From positions 372,001 through 436,000 of the forward strand of contig NZ_AUAS01000003.1 of assembly GCF_000428845.1 (NCBI RefSeq): a stretch of DNA of 64,000 nucleotides, written 5' to 3'. The first letter of the stretch is position 1. Each line of letters begins with the position of its first letter. This document shows, in pieces, positions 35,045 through 44,949 of this stretch. This DNA is from Dyadobacter alkalitolerans DSM 23607 (lineage in GTDB: Bacteria > Bacteroidota > Bacteroidia > Cytophagales > Spirosomataceae). A program made the translations under genes and the position numbers. The notes beneath the pieces were generated by a model. The model was not told where the DNA came from and searched no databases. It saw only the letters and a program-made list of their open reading frames with translations.

Positions 35045-36157
35045 ATGAAAATAGCCTTAATTACCGGTATTACCGGGCAGGATGGTGCTTATTTAGCTGA
35101 GCTTCTTTTGAGCAAGGGATATGAAGTGCACGGGATCAAGCGTCGCAGCTCATTATTCAATACGCAGCGGATCGACCATATTTATGAAGATCCGCACGAG
35201 AAAAATATAAGGTTCAAACTGCATTACGGCGACCTGAGCGACTCTACCAACATTATCCGCATCATCCAGGAAGTACGGCCCGACGAAATATACAACCTGG
35301 GCGCAATGTCACATGTGCAGGTGAGCTTCGAAGAGCCCGAGTACACTGCCAATGTAGACGGAATAGGGACATTGCGCATCCTGGAAGCAGTTCGCCTTTT
35401 GGGTTTGACTAAAAAAACAAAAATTTATCAGGCCTCTACATCAGAACTTTACGGTTTGGTGCAGCAGGTTCCTCAGTCTGAAACGACGCCATTTTATCCG
35501 CGCTCACCTTACGCGGTTGCAAAGCTTTATGGTTACTGGATCACAGTCAATTATCGTGAAGCTTACGATATGTTTGCGGTGAACGGGATACTTTTCAACC
35601 ATGAATCACCATTGAGGGGCGAAACTTTCGTAACCCGCAAGATTACCCGCGCAGTGGCACGGATTGCCTTGGGATTGCAGGATAAAGTTTACCTGGGTAA
35701 CCTGGACGCGCAGCGCGACTGGGGCCACGCGAAAGACTTCGTGGAAGCAATGTGGCTGATCCTCCAGCAGGAAGTTGCAGAGGATTTCGTGATCGCAACA
35801 GGAATCACAACACGCATTCGTGATTTCGTGAGAATGGCCTTTGCAGAAGTTGGAATCGAGCTTGAATTCAGTGGGGAAGGTGCCGGCGAAATCGCTAAGG
35901 TGACAAAATGCAATAACCCTGACTTCCAGATTGAAATAGGAAAAGAAGTTGTAGCCGTTGATCCAAGATATTTCCGCCCGACGGAAGTTGAGCTTTTGAT
36001 CGGTGATCCTACCAAATCAATGACAAAACTGGGCTGGAAACCAAAATACGATTTGAAAGCATTGGTTAATGATATGGTAACAGCCGACCTTCTGCTCTTC
36101 AAGAAAGACAGGCTTCTGGAAAGCAGCGGACACCGCGTTCCTAATTATTACGAATAA
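35045..36157 (+). CDS. gmd: GDP-mannose 4,6-dehydratase
   Basis: The 370-residue SDR converts GDP-mannose to GDP-4-keto-6-deoxymannose, the first step to GDP-fucose and related sugars. Motifs: [14 protein letters not shown] at 8-21, the [13 protein letters not shown] signature, catalytic [15 protein letters not shown] (Tyr-Lys), [17 protein letters not shown] and the NADP loop. No fucose synthase follows directly; a terminator at 36190-36231 closes the unit. The sugar presumably enters surface glycans. Confidence 0.95.
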   Translation: MKIALITGITGQDGAYLAELLLSKGYEVHGIKRRSSLFNTQRIDHIYEDPHEKNIRFKLHYGDLSDSTNIIRIIQEVRPDEIYNLGAMSHVQVSFEEPEYTANVDGIGTLRILEAVRLLGLTKKTKIYQASTSELYGLVQQVPQSETTPFYPRSPYAVAKLYGYWITVNYREAYDMFAVNGILFNHESPLRGETFVTRKITRAVARIALGLQDKVYLGNLDAQRDWGHAKDFVEAMWLILQQEVAEDFVIATGITTRIRDFVRMAFAEVGIELEFSGEGAGEIAKVTKCNNPDFQIEIGKEVVAVDPRYFRPTEVELLIGDPTKSMTKLGWKPKYDLKALVNDMVTADLLLFKKDRLLESSGHRVPNYYE

Positions 36158-36189
36158 AATTCAGCCTTGTTTTTGATAGCAGTGCCAAT

Positions 36190-36231
36190 AAGATAAAAAC
36201 CCCGAAGGACATCCTCCGGGGTTTTTATCTT
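36190..36231. terminator. Bidirectional terminator between gmd and thioredoxin gene
   Basis: A perfect 15-bp stem (36190-36204 with 36217-36231) with CCCCG at the apex side and A/T runs at both bases terminates both convergent genes. Confidence 0.9.
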
Positions 36232-36249
36232 ATATTATAATGTTCAGGA

Positions 36250-36735
36250 TCAGATCGCCTTAGGAGATTTTTTCTGAACAGATTTTCCAAGATCAATTAG
36301 TTTCTCAGGCGTTTGATACCCGATCACCTGCTTGATGACTTTTCCTTTTGCATCAATAAAAAACAATGTAGGATAAGCTTCCAACGGGTATTTGCTGGCA
36401 AGTTTCAAGCCTTCACCGCTTTCCATATCATATTTTACATTGATAAAATCTTTATTAAAAACAGCTGCAACATCGTCGCGTGTGAAAACATTCTTTTGCA
36501 TCATTTTGCATGGGCCGCACCAGGTGGTGTAAGCGTCAAAGAAAATGATTTTATTCTCAGCTTTGGCTTTTTTCAGGATTTCAGCCCATTTGGCTTCTGT
36601 AAACTGGATCCCTTTTTCCTCCGCCTTTACTTCCTTGCTATTCTTATCCGCTTTATTTCCTTCTGCCGCAATAGTAACTGCAAATGTCATGGTCACGATG
36701 GCAACGAGAAGAGACAGTTTTTTAAGACCTTTCAT
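36250..36735 (-). CDS. Periplasmic thioredoxin-like protein
   Basis: The 161-residue product has a signal peptide (1-24), a charged linker to about 42, then a thioredoxin fold of the Thioredoxin_7 type with the active site TTWCGPCKMM near 70-79 and cis-Pro in EAYPTLFF. It is a periplasmic disulfide reductase or isomerase, or a chaperone for exported proteins. It is divergent from engB, with about 150 bp between. Confidence 0.88.
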   Translation of the reverse strand: MKGLKKLSLLVAIVTMTFAVTIAAEGNKADKNSKEVKAEEKGIQFTEAKWAEILKKAKAENKIIFFDAYTTWCGPCKMMQKNVFTRDDVAAVFNKDFINVKYDMESGEGLKLASKYPLEAYPTLFFIDAKGKVIKQVIGYQTPEKLIDLGKSVQKKSPKAI

Positions 36736-36889
36736 CTTTTGATTTAGTTATGGTTTTAATTCCTCTTAAACGAAAATACCCTATTGTTTTATTTTATCCA
36801 ATTATCCTTCCGGGAACATGCCACCAGGACATTTGAGGTTGGTAAAAAAAGAAAAAGTAACTTCGCATTAATATTAACGTCAAAAAAGC

Positions 36890-37498
36890 ATGAAAGTTCA
36901 GGAAGCAAGATACGTAATGAGCAATTCGGATTATGAGAAATGTCCTGATCCGGTTTTGCCCGAATATGCTTTCATAGGGCGCTCAAATGTTGGAAAATCC
37001 TCGCTTATCAATATGCTGACCGGAAAGAAATCGCTTGCGAAAACTTCTCAGCAACCAGGTAAGACGCAGCTTATTAACCATTATTTCATCAACGAATCCT
37101 GGTATCTGGTGGATTTGCCGGGTTATGGTTATGCCAAAGTGAGCAAAGTTGAGCGTGAGAAATGGGAGAAAATGATCGGCGATTACCTGCACAACCGCGA
37201 AAATCTGATCTGCACATTCGTCCTGATCGATATCCGGCATAGCGCGCTGGCGGTGGACCTTGAATTTATGGCGGGGCTGGGCGAAGCCGGAATTCCGTTC
37301 CATATTATTTTTACAAAAGCCGACAAACTGAAACCCAATCAGGCGATAAATCAAATGGAGGCTTACAGGCAGAAACTGGCCGAAGTGTGGGAGGAAGTGC
37401 CGCCTATGTTCATTACATCGGCAGAAAAAAACGAAGGCCGCGACCCGATTCTGGAGGCAATAGAAACTTATAATCAGTCGTTTGAAAGGACAAAGTAA
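36890..37498 (+). CDS. engB: Ribosome biogenesis GTPase EngB/YsxC
   Basis: The 202-residue TrmE-Era-type GTPase needed for 50S assembly has G1 GRSNVGKSS (31-39), G2 Thr in KTSQQPGKTQ, G3 DLPGYGYAKV, G4 TKADK near 145 and G5 SAEKN near 180. Length and order match the family. A -7-like TAACTTCG at 36858-36865 with TTTG at 36832-36835 may be its promoter. The downstream gap contains a 17-bp tandem repeat. Confidence 0.94.
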   Translation: MKVQEARYVMSNSDYEKCPDPVLPEYAFIGRSNVGKSSLINMLTGKKSLAKTSQQPGKTQLINHYFINESWYLVDLPGYGYAKVSKVEREKWEKMIGDYLHNRENLICTFVLIDIRHSALAVDLEFMAGLGEAGIPFHIIFTKADKLKPNQAINQMEAYRQKLAEVWEEVPPMFITSAEKNEGRDPILEAIETYNQSFERTK

Positions 37499-37523
37499 GC
37501 GGGAGGTTGTTTCGCGCTCAATC

Positions 37524-37557
37524 TTTCCGTTATTTTGCGCTTTCCGTTATTTTGCGC
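37524..37557. repeat. 17-bp tandem duplication
   Basis: TTTCCGTTATTTTGCGC is present twice head to tail, exactly, in the 124-bp gap between engB and the DUF5606 gene. Each copy contains TTATTTTG, similar to a -7 box, so it may be a duplicated promoter element or simply slippage. Confidence 0.8.
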
Positions 37558-37622
37558 AAAATTGAGGTGGTCATCGCATTCAACATAATCATTATTAAGA
37601 TATAACTAATTAGTAAGAAAGG

Positions 37623-38147
37623 ATGAGTGAAAAAGTAGAGTCAACAGGAATGGATTTGTTGAAAGAAATAGCAAATGTTTCAGGAAAAGGCGGATTGTTC
37701 CGTATTCTTAAGCCTAGCCGTGCAGGTGTGATCGTGGAAAGCCTGGATGAAAAGCGTGAAAAAACGCTGATAGGACCAACTGCACGTGTTTCTGTTTTGA
37801 AAGACGTTTCTATTTTTACGGACGGTGAAGAAGAATCCGCGCCATTGGCAGACGTTTTTTTGAAAATCCGCGAAGAGCATGGCGAAGAAGTAACATTGCA
37901 GCCTAAAACTGCATCTGACAAAGAACTGATCGAGTTTTTGAACAAAATCCTTCCTGATTTCGACCGGTCAAAAGTTTATGTTTCTGACATTAAGAAAATC
38001 ATTTCCTGGTATAATTTATTGTCAAAATATACGCCCGAGCTGTTCGTTGCTTCCACTGAGGAACCTGGCGAAGAAGCGCAGGTAGAAGAAACTTCGGAAG
38101 TGGTTGCGGAAGACGCTCCTGAGCAGGAAAAGAAAAGCAAAAAATAA
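37623..38147 (+). CDS. DUF5606 domain protein
   Basis: The 174-residue product has the Bacteroidota-restricted DUF5606 N-terminal domain: LLKEIANVSGKGGLFRILKPSRAGVIVESLDE at about 12-43, then a helical domain with SDKELIEFLNKILPDFDRSKVY and IKKIISWYNLL. The last 35 residues are acidic low-complexity sequence. It is cytosolic, function unknown, widely conserved as a single-copy gene in the phylum. A terminator follows at 38172. Confidence 0.85.
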   Translation: MSEKVESTGMDLLKEIANVSGKGGLFRILKPSRAGVIVESLDEKREKTLIGPTARVSVLKDVSIFTDGEEESAPLADVFLKIREEHGEEVTLQPKTASDKELIEFLNKILPDFDRSKVYVSDIKKIISWYNLLSKYTPELFVASTEEPGEEAQVEETSEVVAEDAPEQEKKSKK

Positions 38148-38171
38148 TTTCCTTGTATAAATCATTGTTTG

Positions 38172-38197
38172 AACCCTGTCGATCCGACGGGGTTTTT
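38172..38197 (+). terminator. Terminator after DUF5606 gene
   Basis: AACCCTGTCG (38172-38181) pairs with CGACGGGGTT (38185-38194) through one G-T wobble with a 3-nt loop, followed by TTT to 38197. Confidence 0.8.
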
Positions 38198-38226
38198 ACT
38201 TTTTAACATTACCGCCGGCCCACCTT

Positions 38227-38883
38227 ATGACATCGCTTTCCGCTTACATTGATCATACTTTGCTCACTGCCAATGCAAGTGAAACGGACATTCGGAAATT
38301 GTGTGAGGAGGCGTGGATACATCAATTTAAGGCAGTCTGCGTGGCGCCTGCTTATGTGCCCTATACAACGGAAATGTTGGAATTTTGTCCTGTTAAAATA
38401 GAGATAGCCACGGTGATCGGGTTTCCTTTCGGCTATTCAACAACGCCGACCAAAGTTTTTGAAGCAACTAATGCCTTGCAAAACGGCGCTACGGAGCTGG
38501 ATGTGGTCATGAACATTTCGCAGTTCAAATCCATGGCGTATCTCAGTGTGCGGGAGGAACTCACCCAGCTTGCGGAAATTGCACACGCGCAAAAGGGCAT
38601 CATTAAAGTAATCATTGAAACCGCTTACCTGGATTCCTTTGACCTTTACACGGCTTGTGAAATATGTGCCGAAGCCAATGCTGATTTTGTAAAAACTTCC
38701 AGCGGTTTTGCCGCGCAAGGTGCTGATGTGGAAGTGGTTAAAAAAATGCGGTCAATCCTTCCTGCACATGTTAAAATCAAGGCTTCCGGCGGAATAAAGA
38801 CAAAAGGGCAGGCCATTGCCATGATTGAAGCCGGAGCGGAGCGTATCGGGACTTCATCGGGTATTGCCATTGTAAGCGCATGA
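38227..38883 (+). CDS. deoC: Deoxyribose-phosphate aldolase
   Basis: The 218-residue class I aldolase splits 2-deoxyribose 5-phosphate into glyceraldehyde 3-phosphate and acetaldehyde in deoxynucleoside catabolism. It shows IDHTLL at 8-13, IGFPFGYS, GATELDVVMN, the Schiff-base Lys in FVKTSSGF and the second Lys in IKASGGIKT. Its TGA overlaps the ATG of a glycosyltransferase gene by 4 bp (ATGA), so the two are translationally coupled even though their roles seem unrelated. Confidence 0.95.
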   Translation: MTSLSAYIDHTLLTANASETDIRKLCEEAWIHQFKAVCVAPAYVPYTTEMLEFCPVKIEIATVIGFPFGYSTTPTKVFEATNALQNGATELDVVMNISQFKSMAYLSVREELTQLAEIAHAQKGIIKVIIETAYLDSFDLYTACEICAEANADFVKTSSGFAAQGADVEVVKKMRSILPAHVKIKASGGIKTKGQAIAMIEAGAERIGTSSGIAIVSA

Positions 38884-40004
38884 CGAGGCGACGCGTTTTG
38901 TTGTTAAGCACCGTCCATCCGGCCACAGATCCCAGGATTGTATATAAAATTGCGCCTTCGCTTGCAAAAGAATACGAGGTGTTTTGCGCGCTGCCGCATG
39001 CCATGCCAAATGTTGCCGACGGCGCCATCACCATGCTGTGGCTTCCTTCATTTCAGCGTCTTTACATGCGGCTGCTTTTCTCGCACCCATTACTTTTATG
39101 GAAATGTCTGCGTCTGCGGCCGCAGCTCGTGCATATTTTTGTTCCGGAACTGATCCCGATTGCGGTGTTATTCAAATGGCTGGGCGCCAATGTCATTTAT
39201 GAGGTGCAGGAAAATCTTTACAAAAAGTTTAGCATCAAAACCTTCAACAACAGCTTCCTGTTCCAAAAGCTATTTCGAATTTTCGATCATTATGCCCGGA
39301 AGCATTTTGCCCTTATCCTGACCGAAGACGCCTATTTGAACGAATATGACAAACTGACCTATCCCGCAGCAATAGTGCGAAATTATGCACTACTCTCATT
39401 TACAGATCAATACGGAACCGAAGCATTTGTTGAAAGCAAAGGTCCGGAGATCATTTACATGGGTGTCATTTCGCTGGAACGATCTTTTGATATAATTGTA
39501 ACAGCTTTGGCAGCATTGAAGAAAGTTTATCCTGACTTCAAAATGCATTTATTCGGCAGTGTTCGGATTTCTCAAAACGAAGTCGAAAAACTCCCAGGCT
39601 ATCGGGAGATTGCGGATAATCTGACTTTTTACGGATATGCCGATCAGAAGACAATGTTTCCATATGCACGCCGGGCGGTGGCCGGAATTGCATTGTTGAA
39701 GCCTGTTGCGGATTACCCGGATTCTTACACGACAAAGTTGTTTGAATATATGTCTTTAAAATTGCCGGTTATTACGTCCGATTTTCCCTTATACCGAGAT
39801 GTCGTCGAACAATCGGGATGCGGTTTTTGTATTTCACCATATAACGCCCTGCTGTTGTGTGAAAAGCTGCAGTGGTTTATTGAAAATCCGGATCAAGGCA
39901 GGCAAATGGGAAGTAATGGTCGCAAATCGGTGGAAAGAATGTATAACTGGGCATCGGAAGAAAGTACATTGCTGACATTTTACAGCGCTTTGCATAGAAA
40001 TTAG
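38880..40004 (+). CDS. Glycosyltransferase, GT4-like
   Basis: The 374-residue GT-B enzyme has N-terminal STVHPATDPRIVYKIAPSLA (9-28, GT4-type acceptor domain) and a C-terminal donor domain with YMGVISLERSFD, MHLFGSV, and the sugar-nucleotide motif KLFEYMSLKLPVITSDF (E-x7-type). It is cytosolic or membrane-peripheral and adds a sugar to a surface glycan or lipid; donor and acceptor cannot be told. The start overlaps deoC by 4 bp. Confidence 0.85.
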   Translation: MTRRRVLLLSTVHPATDPRIVYKIAPSLAKEYEVFCALPHAMPNVADGAITMLWLPSFQRLYMRLLFSHPLLLWKCLRLRPQLVHIFVPELIPIAVLFKWLGANVIYEVQENLYKKFSIKTFNNSFLFQKLFRIFDHYARKHFALILTEDAYLNEYDKLTYPAAIVRNYALLSFTDQYGTEAFVESKGPEIIYMGVISLERSFDIIVTALAALKKVYPDFKMHLFGSVRISQNEVEKLPGYREIADNLTFYGYADQKTMFPYARRAVAGIALLKPVADYPDSYTTKLFEYMSLKLPVITSDFPLYRDVVEQSGCGFCISPYNALLLCEKLQWFIENPDQGRQMGSNGRKSVERMYNWASEESTLLTFYSALHRN

Positions 40005-40148
40005 CATTTATTCGTCAGCGCTTACCATTGAGTATAATTTTATAAACTTATTATTGAATTGTTCAAATATTAAGTACTACGATTTCTACGAAATATTTAA
40101 CTTTCGGAATTAAAAAGAATCGTAGCTTGCGAAGTCAACTTCTCAATC

Positions 40149-41093
40149 ATGTATATTAATACAGTTAGTCACTATTTACCAAGCGAAGTTATTGGTAATG
40201 AATATTTTACAAATATTAACAATCTGTCCCACGAGTGGATTGTAGAACGCACAGGAATTTCAGAAAGACGTAAGTGTTCTCCGGAAGAAAATACTTCCAC
40301 AATGGCTATGAAAGCGGTTGAGGCCTTACTTGAAAATATCCCTTACAGCAAAAACGAAATTGACCTGATTATAGGCGCTACTTATACACCATATGACACC
40401 ATCGTTACGTTAGCGCACGCGGTTCAGCATCAGCTTCAAATCCCCGACATCCCGGTTGTCAGCATCTCTTCTGCGTGTTCGTCATTATTAAATGCGATTG
40501 AGATCGTAGAAGGTTATTTTGCATTAGGCAAAGCTTCCAAAGCAGTGGTGGTGGTTTCAGATCATAACACGGCTTACTATAATGAAATGGACACCGTTTC
40601 CGGTCACTTATGGGGAGACGGCGCTTCGGCCCTGCTGATTTCAAAAGAACGCCAGACGGATTCCGACATGGAGATCAAGAAACTGATCACTGGCGGCGCT
40701 GCTACAAGCGGAAAAGCCATTGAAGCAGTTGTTTTGCGGCCTAACGATCGCGGCGTGATCATGCCTTACGGTCGGGACGTGTTCCAGAATGCCTGCCAGT
40801 ATATGCCAAAGGTCAGCCAGCAGGTTTTACAGGCTTGCGGACTAACGATCGATGACCTGGATTACCTCATTCCGCATCAGGCAAACCACCGCATCAGCCT
40901 TAATGTGATCAATACATTAGGCATTCCCGTGGAGAAGCTGATTTCCAACATTCAATATTTAGGAAACACAGGCTGCGCCGGTTGTGCGATAGCATTGTCG
41001 GAGAATAAGGATAAATTCAAAAAAGGCGATAACATTGTAATTACCGTTTTTGGCGGCGGCTATTCTTACGGGGCCATGCTGATTACGGTCTAA
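40149..41093 (+). CDS. 3-oxoacyl-ACP synthase III-like (FabH family)
   Basis: The 314-residue thiolase-fold enzyme has the catalytic triad Cys in SISSACSS (about 113), His in IPHQANHR (about 238) and Asn in YLGNTGCAG (about 269), with GATYTPYDT and GDGASALLI. It starts fatty acid or polyketide chains by condensing an acyl-CoA with malonyl-ACP. There are no fab or acp neighbours, so it may be a second, specialised KAS III. Upstream lies a short inverted repeat CTACGATT/AATCGTAG (40077-40084, 40118-40125). Confidence 0.88.
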   Translation: MYINTVSHYLPSEVIGNEYFTNINNLSHEWIVERTGISERRKCSPEENTSTMAMKAVEALLENIPYSKNEIDLIIGATYTPYDTIVTLAHAVQHQLQIPDIPVVSISSACSSLLNAIEIVEGYFALGKASKAVVVVSDHNTAYYNEMDTVSGHLWGDGASALLISKERQTDSDMEIKKLITGGAATSGKAIEAVVLRPNDRGVIMPYGRDVFQNACQYMPKVSQQVLQACGLTIDDLDYLIPHQANHRISLNVINTLGIPVEKLISNIQYLGNTGCAGCAIALSENKDKFKKGDNIVITVFGGGYSYGAMLITV

Positions 41094-41109
41094 TATCTAT
41101 TAAAACAAA

Positions 41110-41142
41110 AAAATGCCCGCATCTCATCAATGCGGGCATTTT
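41110..41142. terminator. Bidirectional terminator after KAS III gene
   Basis: A 13-bp perfect stem AAAATGCCCGCAT (41110-41122) / 41130-41142 with a 7-nt loop and T/A runs on both sides serves two convergent genes. Confidence 0.9.
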
Positions 41143-41159
41143 CGTATCTATTCAAATCC

Positions 41160-43154
41160 TTAATTCACTTGCGGTTCCGAGAACATGGCTGGCTTCCATA
41201 CATTGTTTTCAGGATTAATGTCAGGAAGACTGTGCTCCGGGTCAATGGTAACCGACCGGATCGGCTGCTGTGTAGCTGCCTTAAACGTCCAGCTTCCTCC
41301 ACGCTGCCAGATTTCAACCGGCAATTCAATGCGCGTTTTTTTACCGCTTATTTCTTCAATGTCGATTTTAGCCGGCATTGCCCATTGATCCAGGTTTTCA
41401 ATGGTGATGAAAGAACCTTTTTGTGGGTTTTGCTCAACATAAGTCACGCCTTTGACGCCTTGGTCGAGCTTATAATTTTCAAAGAACCATCCTTTCCAGA
41501 ACCAGCCCAGATCCTCACCGGCTGCATCTTCCATCGTACGGAAGAAATCGTAGGGAGTCGGATGCTTGAAAGCCCAGCGCTGCACATATATTTTGAATGC
41601 ATAGTCGAAACGCTCTTTGCCCAAAACCTGCTCACGCAACATTTTCAGACCAAGCGCGGGTTTGTAATAAGCTTCCCAACCCAGGTTCACCGCCTGCACC
41701 ACATCCGGGATCGTCATGATCGGATCGGCTTTCTGGCGGAAAATGATTGGCGCAAGACGCTGCATATCATTCATTTGCGAGCTTTTATACTCCCCATTGT
41801 TAAAATTGTCTGCGGACAGGAAGTTGATAAATGTGTTAAATCCTTCGTCCATCCAAGCATATTTACGCTCATTGTTACCCACGATCATCGGGAACCAGTT
41901 ATGGCCAAACTCGTGGTCCGTCACGCCCCAAAGATCATCCTTGCGGCTTTTGCTGCTGCAAAAAACAATTCCCGGATACTCCATCCCACCTACAATTCCC
42001 GCAACATTGGTTGCAACCGGGTAAGTGTATTCATGCACATAACCTGAATAAAATTCAATGCAACCTTTCACATATTCCGTCGAGCGGCCCCAGCCGTCCA
42101 ATCCGCCATCTTCTGCCGGATAAACCGACTGTGCAAGGGCTGTTTTACCTTTTGGCAAATTCATTTTTGCTGCATCCCAAACAAATGCTTTGGAAGTTGC
42201 CCAGGCAATATCACGCGCCTGCAAGCAACGGAAACGCCAGGTAAGGGTGCCCGACTGTTTCGGCCTTGATGCAGGGTTGGTAACTTCTTCCGCACTGCGT
42301 ATCATAACAGTCTGGTCGCTTTTTGCAGCATCAGCCAATCTTTTCCGCTGTTCTGCAGTAAGCACGTCATTTGGGTTTAGCAATTCTCCGGAACCGACTA
42401 CAATGTGGTCCCAGGGCACAGTAACATTGTATTCAAAATCACCATATTCCAGGTAAAACTCGCCTGCACCCAGGTAGGGAAGCAAATTCCAGCCTTCAAT
42501 GTCGTCAAACACGGCCACGCGCGGATACCACTGCGCCATTTCGTAAACAATCCCGTTTTTTGTTTCCAATGTTCCCATCCGGTCTGAGCCGTATTCAGGG
42601 ATTTTGAACGAATAAGCGATCTTTATTTTGATCACATCACCATTCGGCTTTACAGGCGTTGCAAGCCTGATCTGCATGCGGGTATCGCTGATTTTATAAG
42701 TGGCTTCCACAAAACCTCCTTTTCCCTGCTGAACAGTAACCGCTTTGATAGAATCTCCTCCACTGAAACCTGTGTTACCAAATCTGCCGCCGGTTACCGG
42801 AGTCGTTTTTCCTCCACGCGACTGATCATTGAATGCATTCTGATCCAGTTGAAGCCAGATGAATTCAAGTGACTCCGGGCTATTGTTCTTGTAAGTAAGC
42901 TCAACATCGCCGCTCACCATTCCCTTTGCCTCGTCGAGCGCAACATTGATCTTGTAATCGGCACGGTTTTGCCAGTATTTCGGACCGGGAGAGCCGCTGC
43001 CTGTCCGGTATTCATTACCGGGCTGAAAATTAAATAAGGGGTGAAAAAGCACGTGTGAATCGTATTTCACTTTTTCCTGCTCTTGTGCGTGGGCGTTAAA
43101 AAATCCAAGACCTGCCATCAAGAACAAGCTCAGACGAAATATGGATATTTTCAT
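41160..43154 (-). CDS. M1 family metallopeptidase, exported
   Basis: The 664-residue gluzincin has a signal peptide (1-23, cleavage after AHA), an N-terminal beta saddle domain ([25 protein letters not shown] in parts), and the zinc site HEFGH at 414-418 with the third ligand Glu in MDEGFNTF about 20 residues on. The usual GAMEN substrate motif is replaced by GGMEYPG, as in the subgroup of exported Bacteroidota M1 enzymes. It probably trims peptides in the periplasm or outside. It is divergent from meaB. Confidence 0.92.
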   Translation of the reverse strand: MKISIFRLSLFLMAGLGFFNAHAQEQEKVKYDSHVLFHPLFNFQPGNEYRTGSGSPGPKYWQNRADYKINVALDEAKGMVSGDVELTYKNNSPESLEFIWLQLDQNAFNDQSRGGKTTPVTGGRFGNTGFSGGDSIKAVTVQQGKGGFVEATYKISDTRMQIRLATPVKPNGDVIKIKIAYSFKIPEYGSDRMGTLETKNGIVYEMAQWYPRVAVFDDIEGWNLLPYLGAGEFYLEYGDFEYNVTVPWDHIVVGSGELLNPNDVLTAEQRKRLADAAKSDQTVMIRSAEEVTNPASRPKQSGTLTWRFRCLQARDIAWATSKAFVWDAAKMNLPKGKTALAQSVYPAEDGGLDGWGRSTEYVKGCIEFYSGYVHEYTYPVATNVAGIVGGMEYPGIVFCSSKSRKDDLWGVTDHEFGHNWFPMIVGNNERKYAWMDEGFNTFINFLSADNFNNGEYKSSQMNDMQRLAPIIFRQKADPIMTIPDVVQAVNLGWEAYYKPALGLKMLREQVLGKERFDYAFKIYVQRWAFKHPTPYDFFRTMEDAAGEDLGWFWKGWFFENYKLDQGVKGVTYVEQNPQKGSFITIENLDQWAMPAKIDIEEISGKKTRIELPVEIWQRGGSWTFKAATQQPIRSVTIDPEHSLPDINPENNVWKPAMFSEPQVN

Positions 43155-43291
43155 TCTATTGATAAAATTTGAAAAATATGTGTTTGTAAACGAGCAATAT
43201 ACGGCTTTTCGCCTTTTTTAATATAAAAAGTTTCATTTTTGCTAACCGGTAGTTACTTTGAAATATTACCGGTTACATCGTAAAAAAGGCC

Positions 43292-44278
43292 ATGCGCAAG
43301 CGTCTCTCCGTTGAAGACTACACAGCCGGAATCCTCTCAGGAGATCGGATCATGCTGAGCCAGGCCATTACGGTCACGGAAAGCAGATTACCGGCAGACA
43401 AAGAACTTGCTGCTGCTATTCTGAAAGAGATGCTGCCCCATTCCGGCAATGCATTTCGAATCGGGATAACGGGCGTTCCGGGCGTTGGGAAAAGCACATT
43501 TATCGAATCTTTCGGCACATATCTGACTTCCTTAGGAAAGAGGGTGGCCGTTTTAGCAGTTGATCCCAGCAGCCAAAAATCCCGGGGCAGCATTCTGGGC
43601 GACAAAACGCGCATGGAAAGGCTCTCTCATAATCCCTCGGCCTACATTCGCCCTTCGGCGACGGGTTTGTTTCTCGGTGGAATAGCCCGGAGCACGCGCG
43701 AGATAATGTTGCTTTGTGAAGCGGCCGGTTATGATATTATTCTGATCGAAACCGTAGGCGTTGGCCAATCTGAAACATTGGTTAAAGGCATTACGGACTT
43801 TTTCCTGCTGCTTATGCTGGCTGGCGCGGGCGATGAATTGCAGGGGATTAAAAAAGGGATCATGGAAATGGCAGATTCGATTGCTATCAACAAAGCAGAT
43901 GGGGATAATGCGCAAGCTGCGGCTCTGGCGGTTTCGGCTTATCAGAATGCATTGCATTTATTCCCAAAAGCGGAGTCAGGTTTCCCAACAGAAGTGCTCA
44001 CATGCTCTGCATTACAGGAAAATGGAATGGAAGAGATCTGGAACCTGATCCAAGAATTTGAAAAAACGACGAAGGCAAATGGTTTTTTTGACCAAAACAG
44101 ACAAAAACAAAATCTGACCTGGATGCACGACCGCATCAGGCAATCATTGGAAAATCAGTTTTTCAATGATGCCGCTGTAAAAGCGACGCTGGCATCATTG
44201 GAGACTGCGGTTCGTGAGGGAAGAGAACTTCCTGACGCTGCTGCGGAAGATCTGCTGCGTGTTTTTTTGACCAAATAA
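43292..44278 (+). CDS. meaB: MeaB, methylmalonyl-CoA mutase-associated GTPase
   Basis: The 328-residue G3E GTPase protects and reloads B12-dependent methylmalonyl-CoA mutase. It shows Walker A GVPGVGKST near 63-71, DPSSQKSRGSILGDKTRM (switch region), IIETVGVGQSE and the base motif NKADGDN. The mutase genes are not adjacent here. No Shine-Dalgarno is evident; the first ATG after the divergent region is used. Confidence 0.94.
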   Translation: MRKRLSVEDYTAGILSGDRIMLSQAITVTESRLPADKELAAAILKEMLPHSGNAFRIGITGVPGVGKSTFIESFGTYLTSLGKRVAVLAVDPSSQKSRGSILGDKTRMERLSHNPSAYIRPSATGLFLGGIARSTREIMLLCEAAGYDIILIETVGVGQSETLVKGITDFFLLLMLAGAGDELQGIKKGIMEMADSIAINKADGDNAQAAALAVSAYQNALHLFPKAESGFPTEVLTCSALQENGMEEIWNLIQEFEKTTKANGFFDQNRQKQNLTWMHDRIRQSLENQFFNDAAVKATLASLETAVREGRELPDAAAEDLLRVFLTK

Positions 44279-44416
44279 ATCGTTAATGCCTCATTTTCAG
44301 CTTCAAGTATCAATTCGTCGCGTTAACACATAAATATTTCCGGAGAAAACATTTTTCCAGTAAGTTTGGACGTTAGACTTAACATTATACGAAACTAAAC
44401 AACGATTCGGTCAGCT

Positions 44417-44896
44417 ATGAAGATTTACGCAGCATTAAGCAAATTCACCCTCTTGACTTTCATGATTATGTCCTTCGTCTTCACGGCTTGTAAGGATGAT
44501 GAAAAAGAACCCGATCCGCAAGTAGATAACAATCCGATTGTCGGAACGTGGCAATTGGTGTCCGTAACAGCGGAAACACCCGGAACACTTCCACAATTGG
44601 CCCTTTTGCCGACCGTAGCGTCTTGCTATCTTGAACTCAAAATGACTTTTAAATCAGACAATACCTTAACCACAGCTGATTGTCCGGCTGCTGTTTTAGC
44701 AATCAGTCAGCTAGCACCAGTAGGAGATGGTTCGACATGGAAAGTGAATGGAGATGTTCTAAACCTTAAAAGCGGGTCAACGAGTAAGGATTTTAAAATG
44801 TCACAAACATCAACTGAATTGACAGTTGTTGCAAATACTCAGACAGATGCAACTAAACCTGCGGTAAATGCTCTTCTGAAATTCAAAAAGCTATAA
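44417..44896 (+). CDS. Lipocalin-like lipoprotein
   Basis: The 159-residue product has a lipoprotein signal (SFVFTACKD, Cys near 25) and a domain starting NPIVGTWQLVSV near 41, the standard opening of Bacteroidota lipocalin-like DUFs, with LKMTFKSDNTLT and WKVNGDVLNLKSG following. It is probably outer-membrane anchored; its ligand is unknown. A strong terminator follows. Confidence 0.82.
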   Translation: MKIYAALSKFTLLTFMIMSFVFTACKDDEKEPDPQVDNNPIVGTWQLVSVTAETPGTLPQLALLPTVASCYLELKMTFKSDNTLTTADCPAAVLAISQLAPVGDGSTWKVNGDVLNLKSGSTSKDFKMSQTSTELTVVANTQTDATKPAVNALLKFKKL

Positions 44897-44908
44897 TAAA
44901 CTCCATAC

Positions 44909-44948
44909 AAAAAAATTGCCCTGCCTTTAAAGGCAGGGCAATTTTTTT
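44909..44948. terminator. Bidirectional terminator
   Basis: Perfect 20-bp self-complementary sequence 44909-44928/44929-44948 with a TTGCCCTGCC core and A/T runs; it serves the lipocalin-like gene and the convergent SnoaL-like gene. Confidence 0.92.
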
Positions 44949-44949
44949 G

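Noticed and set aside
41130-42047. Long plus-strand frame (305 codons) antisense to the M1 peptidase
   Set aside because: It is the shadow of a well-supported gene; the peptide lacks domain patterns.
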